Shown in pieces: positions 32,224 to 38,963 of a stretch of DNA of 55,964 nucleotides. A program made the translations under genes and the position numbers. The notes beneath the pieces were generated by a model. That model was not told the origin of the DNA, made no database searches, and saw only the letters and a list, made by a program, of their open reading frames with translations. The stretch is from CAVUAN01 sp963739435 (GTDB taxonomy: Bacteria > Acidobacteriota > Thermoanaerobaculia > UBA5066 > Gp7-AA6): contig CAVUAN010000004.1 in assembly GCA_963739435.1 (NCBI GenBank), positions 1 to 55,964 on the forward strand, in the 5' to 3' direction. Numbering within the stretch: position 1 is the stretch's first letter; every line of letters starts with the position of its first letter.

Positions 32224-32990
32224 GCCTCGAAAGCCGCCAGTCCCGCGATCTGCTCCGCCACGTCGAAGGGGATCTCCCGGCCGGCGCGCTCCATGGCGCG
32301 GGTGAGCTCCGTTCGGACGATCTCCGGCGTGTTGTTCGTGCGCGAGAGGTGCGTCGCGACGACGCGCTTCAGCTTCGGGCCGGCCGAGCGGGCCAGCGCG
32401 TCGGCCGACTGGCGGTTCGAGAGATGGCCGTAGCCGCCCGAGATCCGCTTCTTCAGAGGCCACGTGTAGGGCCCGTCGCGGAGCATGTCCTCGTCGTGGT
32501 TGAACTCGAGCAGGAGGGTCGTCGCTTCCTTCAGAAAGTCGATGAAAGCCGTCTCGGCGCGCCCCAGGTCCGACGCGATCACCAGGCGCGCACCGGCGTC
32601 CTCGAAGGCATACGCCACCGACTCGGCGGCGTCGTGCGGCGTACCGAGGGCGCGGTAGCCGACGTCCCCGATGCGTCCCTCGCGCCCGTCCTCGACCCGC
32701 ACGAACGGCGAGAACAGGTCGCCCTCGAGACCGAGTGCTGAGGCCGTGCCCGAGGTCGCGACGATGGGACAGGCCCAGCGGGATGCGAACACGAGAGCGC
32801 CCGAGCCGTGATCGTTGTGCTCGTGAGTGACAAAGAGGGCGGCGATCGATTCGGGGTCGATGTCCCGGTCGCGCATCCGCCGCTCGATTTCCCGGGCGGA
32901 AAGGCCGGCGTCGACCAGGACCCGCGTCCGCCCCGACTCGACGACACAGGCGTTGCCGCCGGAGCCGGAAGCGAGCACGGTCACGCGCAC
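32220..32990 (-). CDS. MBL-fold metallo-hydrolase, WalJ/YycJ-like
   Basis: A 256-residue metallo-beta-lactamase-fold protein with VLASGSGGNACVVESG at the N terminus, the metal motif FVTHEHNDHGSG, LGTPHDAAESVAY, IASDLGRAE, EFNHDEDML and the WalJ-type GYGHLSNRQSA. Relatives (WalJ/VicX) are linked to DNA repair and cell-wall control in Firmicutes; here it heads the purSQL group, so it could be co-transcribed only by convenience. The first ATG follows a short space after the repeat element at 33055-33138. Confidence 0.85.
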   Translation of the reverse strand: MRVTVLASGSGGNACVVESGRTRVLVDAGLSAREIERRMRDRDIDPESIAALFVTHEHNDHGSGALVFASRWACPIVATSGTASALGLEGDLFSPFVRVEDGREGRIGDVGYRALGTPHDAAESVAYAFEDAGARLVIASDLGRAETAFIDFLKEATTLLLEFNHDEDMLRDGPYTWPLKKRISGGYGHLSNRQSADALARSAGPKLKRVVATHLSRTNNTPEIVRTELTRAMERAGREIPFDVAEQIAGLAAFEA

Positions 32991-33054
32991 GGCCCTAGAT
33001 TAACAAAAAAAGAGCAGCGTCACTCGTCTGTCATTCCGAGTGAGCCAACCTGCT

Positions 33055-33138
33055 GTCATTCCGAGGAGCGGAGCGACGAGGAATCTGCTCCGAACGAGAA
33101 GACGAGGGTAGATCCCTCGACTTCGCTCGGGATGACAA
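33055..33138. repeat. Palindromic intergenic repeat, copy 1 (84 bp)
   Basis: Begins TGTCATTCCGAGGAGC and ends CTCGGGATGACA, so the termini are near-perfect inverted repeats. Closely related to 53457-53542 and more distantly to 37959-38044. A truncated left end (TGTCATTCCGAG) lies just before it at about 33030-33042. It lies between dut and the walJ-like gene. It has no coding content and could fold into a long RNA hairpin. Confidence 0.85.
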
Positions 33139-33148
33139 CGGCTGTGCG

Positions 33149-33601
33149 TCAGCTTTTTCCGGTCGAGCCGAAGCCGCCGCTTCCCCGGCCGCTCGAAGGC
33201 AACGTGTCCACTTTCGTCAAAGTGGCCCGGGCAATCGGCGCAATCACGAGCTGGGCAATCCGGTCGCCGCGCTCGATCGAAACCGGCTCCCCGGAGATGT
33301 TCGCGACGATGACGCGGATCTCGCCGCGGTAATCGCTGTCGATCGTGCCGGGGGCGTTGGGGAGGATGAGGCCCTTCTGAAGCGCCAGGCCGCTGCGCAT
33401 CCGCACCTGGCCCTCGTAGCCCTCGGGAACCGCGATCGCGATCCCTGTCGGCACGAGAGCCCGGCCGCCCGGCGGGAGAACGAGCGCTCCGTCGATCGCG
33501 GCCCTCAAATCACACCCGACCGAGCCCGCTGTCGCGTAGGCCGGCAACTCGATGCCCTCGCCATGTGGCAAGACCTTTAGAAGAACCGAGACCTCATCCA
33601 C
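33149..33601 (-). CDS. dut: dUTP diphosphatase
   Basis: Hydrolyses dUTP to dUMP, keeping uracil out of DNA. The 150-residue trimeric dUTPase shows all five motifs in order: AGSVGCDLRAA, MRSGLALQKG (RSGLA), LPNAPGTIDSDYRGEI, ERGDRIAQLVI and the flexible tail RGSGGFGSTG. The GTG at 33601 is chosen by family length; the open frame extends upstream only as antisense to the kinase gene. It is divergent from the kinase at 33629 (27 bp). Confidence 0.96.
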   Translation of the reverse strand: MDEVSVLLKVLPHGEGIELPAYATAGSVGCDLRAAIDGALVLPPGGRALVPTGIAIAVPEGYEGQVRMRSGLALQKGLILPNAPGTIDSDYRGEIRVIVANISGEPVSIERGDRIAQLVIAPIARATLTKVDTLPSSGRGSGGFGSTGKS

Positions 33602-33628
33602 GGGACTACCATATCTTGCCCAAGAACC

Positions 33629-36055
33629 ATGAGCCTTTCCTCCGGCACCCGGCTCGGCCCTTACGAAATCCGAGGCACTCTCGGCAGGGGCGGCATGGGC
33701 GAGGTCTACCGGGCGGCGGACCCTCGGCTCGGCCGCGAGGTGGCGATCAAGATCCTGTCTCCGGATACGGCGAGCGATCCCGACAGTATCCGCCGCTTCG
33801 AGGCAGAGGCCCGCGCCGTGGCCTCGCTTTCCCACCCTCACATCGTTCCCCTGTTCGATGTCGGGGAAGCAGAAGGCCTGCGTTACGTCGTCACGGAGCT
33901 GGTCGAAGGGGAGACGCTGCGAGTCTTGCTTCTGTCGGGGCCTTTGCCGACTCCCGAGGCTGCGCGCATCGCGTCGGAAGTCGCGCTCGGCCTCGCCGCG
34001 GCTCACGAAAAGGGGCTTGTTCATCGGGACATCAAGCCGGAGAACATCATCCTCGCTCGGAACGGCGCCGCAAGGATTCTCGACTTCGGGCTCGTCCAGC
34101 AGATCGATCGCCGCCCTCTCCCCGAGGCGCCGGAGGATGCTCCGACGGAAGGCCCCGCGTCCACGGAGATCGGGACAATCGCCGGGACGGTGGGTTACAT
34201 GAGCCCCGAGCAGGTTCGCGGGGAACGGCCGGACGGCCGCTCGGACATCTTCTCTCTGGGCGCGGTGCTCTATGAGATGGCGACCGGGCGGCGCGCCTTC
34301 CGTGCGGACACCCGGATCGAGACTCTCAATGCGATACTGAAAGAGGAGCCGGACGCCGGGTCGATCGAGCGCGCGAGCCTGCCGGCGGAGATGGACCGGA
34401 TCCTGCGCCGCTGCCTGGAGAAGAGGCCGGAGAACCGCTACCACTCCGCCGCCGATCTGGCTCACGATCTGCGGGCCGTCGCCGCCGAGGCTGCCGTCCG
34501 CACTCCCGCGCGCGCGCGTAAGTCAATCCCGAAAGCGGCAGTTGTTGCCGCTCTCGTTGCGGCCCTGCTCGGGATCGCTGCTCTTCTCTTGCCGCGGCTG
34601 CGCAAAGGTGGCGCGGCGCGGCCCCCGAGAACGCTCGCCGTGCTCCCCTTCCGAGGCATCGGTCAGGACGCTTCGCTCGAACACTTCGGCCTCGGCCTGG
34701 CCGACTCCTTGATCGGCCGGCTTGCCTCGCTCCGCGACCTGACAGTCCGGCCGACGAGCGCCATCGCACGCTACGAGACGGAGCCAGTGGAGACGCAGGA
34801 GGTCGGCAGGAAGCTCGGCGTGGAGGCCGTCCTCGAGGGCACCTTCCAGAAACTGGAGGGGACGACTCGCGTCTCCGTGCAGATGACGGACCTCTCGCGC
34901 GGTGCGATCCTCTGGAGCGAGCGCATCGACCTTCCGGAAGGCAAGCTCTTCGAGCTGCAGGATGCGATCTCCCGCCAGCTCGTGGAGCGGCTGCGCCTCG
35001 AGCTCGATCCCGGCCAGAACCGAGCCCTGCGGCAATCGCAGGCAATCCCCGACGCCACCCTGGAGAAGTATCTCGGCGTTCGGGCGCGTCTTCCCGGGAT
35101 TGCGCTCGCGGACATCCCGGCCAAGCAGGAGATCGTCCGCGCCCTGGACGAGATCCTCCTTGAAGCGCCCGACTTTGCGCGCGCGATCGCGACTCGCGCC
35201 TACGCGCGCGCGTGGCTGAATTTCTTCGCTCCGGCGCCGTCGGGCTACGAAGGCGTGGTGGCGGACGCCCGGCGCTCACTCGAGCTCGACCCGGAGCTGG
35301 CCGAGCCGCACGTCGCGCTGGCTTCCGTTTACTGGTCTCCCTCCGGCAACTGGAACGTCGTGTCCGCCGTCCGTGAACTGAAACAGGCCATCGCCCTGGC
35401 GCCGAACCTCGAGATCGCGCGGCTGGACCTGACTCGGATCTACCAGCACATCGGCTGGATCCCTGAGGTTCAGGCACAACTCGTCGAGGTGCAACGGGTG
35501 CACCCCTCCAGTGCCGAAGCCCTTCAGCAGCAGGCCGTCCTGAAGTCGCGTACCGGGGACCACCGGGCAGCTCTCTCGCTTTTCGGGCAGCTACCGCCCG
35601 AAAGCCAGAACTCCTTCTTCAATCAATGGCAGATCGACTGGGACCGCCTGATCGTCGAGGACCCGGCTCGCGTGCTCCCCGACGTGGAAGCCCTGAAGGC
35701 GAAGGCGCCGGCGAACGACGCGATCGTTCCCGCTCTCCTCGCCCTGGCGAGAGTGCTCGCCGGGCAAAAGGAGATCGGAGATCTCGAGCGGCAGATCCTC
35801 GCCGCGGATTCGCAGCGCGGCCACTCCCACCACGCCCTGCACTTCCTGGCCGAGGCCCGCGCGCAACGGGGAGACGCCGCGGGCGCCGTCGCGCTGCTCG
35901 CACGGGCGGCTGAAACCGGCCTTTCCTGCCCGGTCTGCTTCGATGGAGACCCGATGCTCTCCCCGATCCGCAGTTCCCCGGAGTACGCCGCCCTCAAGGA
36001 AGAGCTCACGCGGCGGGACAGAACCTACCGAGCGGCCCTCGAGAACGTTCCGTGA
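33629..36055 (+). CDS. Ser/Thr protein kinase with TolB-like and TPR regions
   Basis: An 808-residue PknB-type kinase. The kinase domain (about 10-275) has GRGGMGEVYRA, VAIKIL, HRDIKPENIIL (about 132), DFGLVQQ and GYMSPEQV. A TM helix lies at about 303-325. The next segment (about 335-455) has TLAVLPFRGIG and GVEAVLEGTFQ, the FlgO/TolB-N-like domain often found in adenylate cyclases and kinases, followed by TPR-like helices to about 800. It ends one base before the convergent M16 gene stop. A signalling role is clear; the ligand is not. Confidence 0.92.
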   Translation: MSLSSGTRLGPYEIRGTLGRGGMGEVYRAADPRLGREVAIKILSPDTASDPDSIRRFEAEARAVASLSHPHIVPLFDVGEAEGLRYVVTELVEGETLRVLLLSGPLPTPEAARIASEVALGLAAAHEKGLVHRDIKPENIILARNGAARILDFGLVQQIDRRPLPEAPEDAPTEGPASTEIGTIAGTVGYMSPEQVRGERPDGRSDIFSLGAVLYEMATGRRAFRADTRIETLNAILKEEPDAGSIERASLPAEMDRILRRCLEKRPENRYHSAADLAHDLRAVAAEAAVRTPARARKSIPKAAVVAALVAALLGIAALLLPRLRKGGAARPPRTLAVLPFRGIGQDASLEHFGLGLADSLIGRLASLRDLTVRPTSAIARYETEPVETQEVGRKLGVEAVLEGTFQKLEGTTRVSVQMTDLSRGAILWSERIDLPEGKLFELQDAISRQLVERLRLELDPGQNRALRQSQAIPDATLEKYLGVRARLPGIALADIPAKQEIVRALDEILLEAPDFARAIATRAYARAWLNFFAPAPSGYEGVVADARRSLELDPELAEPHVALASVYWSPSGNWNVVSAVRELKQAIALAPNLEIARLDLTRIYQHIGWIPEVQAQLVEVQRVHPSSAEALQQQAVLKSRTGDHRAALSLFGQLPPESQNSFFNQWQIDWDRLIVEDPARVLPDVEALKAKAPANDAIVPALLALARVLAGQKEIGDLERQILAADSQRGHSHHALHFLAEARAQRGDAAGAVALLARAAETGLSCPVCFDGDPMLSPIRSSPEYAALKEELTRRDRTYRAALENVP

Positions 36056-36056
36056 A

Positions 36057-37343
36057 TCAGAGGGCGGAGGCCAGGTCCGCCGCAGACAGCGGAAGCTTGC
36101 GGACGTTGCCGACGACGGACAGAGACAACGCCTTTCCATCGAGGAGGCGTCCGGCCTCCTCCCCCGCGGCATCCAGCGTCACGGCCTCGACCCGCGCGAG
36201 CAGCTCCTCGACAGGCTCGACGCGGCCAAAATAGAACTGCTGGCGCGCCTGCGCCGACATGCGCGACACCGTCGATTCGAGCCCGAGAAGGATGTTGCCC
36301 TTGAGGTTTTCCTTGGCCCGCGTCAGCTCGTGCCGGCCCATGCCATGGCGCTTCAACTTGCGCATCTCGGCGAGCGTCACGTCCAGCACGCGCGCCAGGT
36401 TCTCCGGAGCGCACGCCGCGTAGACCGCCTCGTAGCCGCCCGACCGGTACGCCGAAAGCGACGACGTGATCGAGTAGGCGAGGCCCCGCTTTTCGCGAAC
36501 CTGCTGGAAGAGCCGAGACGACATGCCGGCACCGAGCACGATGTCGACCAGGTTGGCGGCATACCGCCGGCGGGATGTCAGGGCGGGAGCTTCCAGGCCG
36601 AGGCAGAGGTGCGCTTGCGCCAGGCTAGGGCGCGACTGCAGGACGGCATGCTGGTGCGGCCGGGGCCGTTCGATCCGCGGACCCGGACTTCGCCGATGCG
36701 CCAGACGAAGCGTCCGGTTCAGAGCGCGTTCGACTTCTTTGAGAACTTCTCCGGCGCGGACCCGCCCGGCGACCGAGACGATCAGGCTGCCGGGAATGTA
36801 CGCCTTTCGGTAGTAGCGGCGGAGATCGTGGAGCGTGATGGCGCGGACGGTCTCGGCTGTTCCCAAAATCGGCTCTCCCAGAGGCTGCCCGAGCCAGAAG
36901 GAACGCACGAACGTCTCGTGGGCGAGATCGTCGGGGTTGTCGTTGGCCTCGCCGATTTCCTCGAGAATGACGCCCCTCTCGGTCGAGACGTCCTCCGCGT
37001 TGAAGGTCGAGGAAAACACGACGTCGGCGAGCAGGTCGAGGGCCTCGGGAAGAAGCGTGTCGAGGGTGTGCGCATAGAAGCCCGTGTATTCCTTGGTCGT
37101 GAAAGCGTCGACGTCGCCCCCGAGGCTGTCCATGGCCTGAGCGATGGAGATGGCCGACCGGCTGCGCGTCCTCTTGAAGAGGGCGTGCTCGAGGAAGTGC
37201 GACATCCCTTGCGTGCCCGGGGGCTCGTCGCTCGAACCCGTGCCGATGAAGAGACCGACGGCGAGCGAGCGCACGTCGCGCATCTCATCGACGAGCAGCG
37301 TCGCGCCGCCGTCCAATCCCCGCTTGAAGACCGCGCTGTCTAT
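36057..37343 (-). CDS. M16 family zinc metallopeptidase
   Basis: About 428 residues of a pitrilysin/MPP-type peptidase. The inverted zinc motif is GMSHFLEHALF (HxxEH) with the distal Glu in ERGVILEEIGE; the N terminus matches DGGATLLVDEMRDVRSLAVG. The C-terminal half has EKRGLAYSITSSLSAY. No ATG or GTG is found between the corrected pseudopilin stop (37340) and the conserved N terminus, so the start is uncertain: ATA or GAC codons at 37343 lie in frame, TTG at 37316 is a candidate, and a base error is possible. It is the last gene of the secretion unit, so it may mature secreted or pilin proteins. Confidence 0.82.
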   Translation of the reverse strand: MDSAVFKRGLDGGATLLVDEMRDVRSLAVGLFIGTGSSDEPPGTQGMSHFLEHALFKRTRSRSAISIAQAMDSLGGDVDAFTTKEYTGFYAHTLDTLLPEALDLLADVVFSSTFNAEDVSTERGVILEEIGEANDNPDDLAHETFVRSFWLGQPLGEPILGTAETVRAITLHDLRRYYRKAYIPGSLIVSVAGRVRAGEVLKEVERALNRTLRLAHRRSPGPRIERPRPHQHAVLQSRPSLAQAHLCLGLEAPALTSRRRYAANLVDIVLGAGMSSRLFQQVREKRGLAYSITSSLSAYRSGGYEAVYAACAPENLARVLDVTLAEMRKLKRHGMGRHELTRAKENLKGNILLGLESTVSRMSAQARQQFYFGRVEPVEELLARVEAVTLDAAGEEAGRLLDGKALSLSVVGNVRKLPLSAADLASAL

Positions 37344-37964
37344 GGAGTCCCCGGCGGCCGCGACCCGGGCTGCGGGATGATGGATCCCGGATTGAACGGG
37401 GCGTTCGGGGCGATGGATCTCGCGGTCGGCATCCCCGGCGATGAACCGCCACTGGTCATAGGACTTCGCGCCGCGCCAGTCCTGAAGGGAATCCTTCTTC
37501 ACCTTCGAGCGCACGCCGATGATCGGGCCCACGTTCTTCGCCGCGTCCGGGCTGCCGAAAGGCGGTGGAGTGGGCGTCAGCCGCGGTCCCGTCGATCCCA
37601 TCTGGCCGGTCTGGCCGGTCTGGCCCGTCTGGCCGATGTTCGCCGCCGCCCACAGGGTTCGCGTCGGGCGTGCCCTGGATGATCAGGTACCAGTCGTCGC
37701 AGCCGCACATCGGGTCCTTCCAGAGCTTGCGGATCGTCCGCGGGCGGTTCTCGGCCATTTCCTTGAGCGACGTCGGCAGACGCCCGTACCGCCTCTGAAA
37801 GAGCACGATGCCGCGCGCGTACTGCTTGCCGCGAAAGATCAGCTCGTTCTCGCGGTCGCGCTGCATGATCACGGAGATCGCCGGCGCCACCGCCGCCGTC
37901 ATGATCGTCAGGATCGCCATGCCGATGACGAGGGCCACCAGCGTGTAGCCGGAGGCCCTGTCAT
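37340..37964 (-). CDS. Pseudopilin-like type II secretion protein (frameshifts)
   Basis: About 205 residues. The N-terminal helix YTLVALVIGMAILTIMTAA follows a Gly that would be the prepilin peptidase site, but the usual Glu5 is Ala. Then QRDRENELIFRGKQYARG, RRYGRLPTSLKEM and a variable tail with four GQT/GQM triplets (repeat 37601-37636), ending at a TAG after one further frame correction (NPGSIIPQPGSRPPGTP). Corrections are needed near 37648, 37437 and close to the start, which lies inside the left end of the repeat at 37959. It resembles Acidobacteriota pseudopilins of the GspG/GspH class; the exact class is unsure. Confidence 0.65.
37601..37636 (-). repeat. 9-bp coding tandem repeat x4
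   Basis: Four 9-bp units TCTGGCCGG-like on the plus strand, three of them near-identical, encode GQT GQT GQT GQM in the pseudopilin on the minus strand. The unit is a multiple of three, so copy-number changes would keep frame. Confidence 0.8.
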
Positions 37965-38044
37965 TCTGAGGGCCGAAGGCCCGAAGAATCTGCTTTCGTC
38001 TGCCGAGAGATCGAGGGAGATCCTTCGCTTCGCTCAGGATGACA
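37959..38044. repeat. Palindromic intergenic repeat, copy 2 (86 bp)
   Basis: Begins TGTCATTCTGAGGGCC and ends CTCAGGATGACA, the inverted-terminus pattern of copies 1 and 3, with a different middle (GGGCCGAAGGCCC palindrome). Its left end runs into the start of the pseudopilin gene at 37964, and its right end is 12 bp from the GspG-like stop. Confidence 0.8.
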
Positions 38045-38055
38045 GTCGAAGGGCA

Positions 38056-38472
38056 TCACCAGTCCTTGTAGGCCGTTCCGTCCAGGGCCTTGCCCGTCGA
38101 CCCGCTGTGGACGTCGATGATGCCGGGCTGCTGCGGCTGGTCGACCGACTGCGTGGAGGCGTCCGCCGAGAGCTCTTCGAAGGCGAGCACCCACGTGTCG
38201 GCCGACTTCGTCATGGGGTCGAACGGGATCTTGCGCAGGTAGCCGTCGCTCACGAGCGTCTGCAGGTCGGCCGGATAGAAGCCTTTGTCGCCGTGATACT
38301 GGTCGAGCACGCTGCGGAAGCTGAAGAGATCGCCGCGCAGGGCCGCCTCGCGGGCGCGCTGCGGCGAGTCCCGCAGGGCGGGCACGGCAATCGCCGCGAG
38401 AATCCCGATGATCGTCATCACGACCAGCAGCTCGAGAAGCGTAAAGCCGCGCTGGCGGCGCGTCGTTCTCAT
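38056..38472 (-). CDS. Type II secretion major pseudopilin GspG-like
   Basis: A 138-residue prepilin-like protein. The leader MRTTRRQRG ends at the Gly of G/FTLLELLVVMTIIGILAA, with Phe+1 and Glu+5, the prepilin peptidase signature. The C-terminal part has DPMTKSADTWVLAFE and DVHSGSTGKALDGTAYKDW, the GspG-type ending. The ATG at 38472 overlaps the stop of the next pseudopilin by one base (TGATG), and copy 2 of the repeat lies downstream. It is the likely pseudopilus subunit of this secretion machine. Confidence 0.93.
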   Translation of the reverse strand: MRTTRRQRGFTLLELLVVMTIIGILAAIAVPALRDSPQRAREAALRGDLFSFRSVLDQYHGDKGFYPADLQTLVSDGYLRKIPFDPMTKSADTWVLAFEELSADASTQSVDQPQQPGIIDVHSGSTGKALDGTAYKDW

Positions 38473-38963
38473 CACCAGTCCTTGTAGTACGAGCCGTCGA
38501 TGGCCCGGCCGTCCGAAAGCGAGTGCACGTCGTAGACGTTCGAGCCGCCCCAGGCGACCGAGTCCGGCTCGTCCTGGTAGGAGCGCAGCCCCCATTCGTT
38601 CTTGCCCGTCATCGGGTCGATCGGGATCTGCCGCAGGAACTTGAGCTTCTTGTTGATCTGGCCGATCTGGGCCACGCCGTCGACGAGCGTCTCGAGGTCG
38701 GGCGGATAGCCCTCGCTGCCGAGCTGAATCTGGATGGCGCCGGAGTCGGAATACTGCTTGTACTTGTCGATGGCGTTGCGCATGGAACGAAGCTGCTCCT
38801 TGAGCTCCAGTTCCCTCTGCCGCTTGACCGTGTAACGCGCGATCGGCACGACCATCGCCGTCAGGATCGCGATCATCGCGGCCACGACCGCGAGCTCGAC
38901 GACGGTGAAGCCGCGCGCGCCGCGCGCCTGCGGGAAGCGAGGGGTGATACCGGAAACGCTCAC
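38472..38963 (-). CDS. Type II secretion pseudopilin, GspG-like paralogue
   Basis: A 163-residue prepilin-like protein with leader RFPQARGARG/FTVVELAVVAAMIAIL (Phe+1, Glu+5). The tail has IPIDPMTGKNEWGLRSYQD and ends DVHSLSDGRAIDGSYYKDW, matching GspG-type. The GTG at 38963 is chosen because it overlaps the secretin stop (GTGA). The similar C termini (DGxxYKDW) of this gene and the next suggest a local duplication. Confidence 0.9.
   Translation of the reverse strand: MSVSGITPRFPQARGARGFTVVELAVVAAMIAILTAMVVPIARYTVKRQRELELKEQLRSMRNAIDKYKQYSDSGAIQIQLGSEGYPPDLETLVDGVAQIGQINKKLKFLRQIPIDPMTGKNEWGLRSYQDEPDSVAWGGSNVYDVHSLSDGRAIDGSYYKDW

Noticed and set aside
37961..38194. Small 77-codon frame reading from a pseudopilin into the repeat element
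   Set aside because: It consists of GspG-like shadow plus translated palindromic repeat (HPERSEGS-like), a known artefact of such elements.
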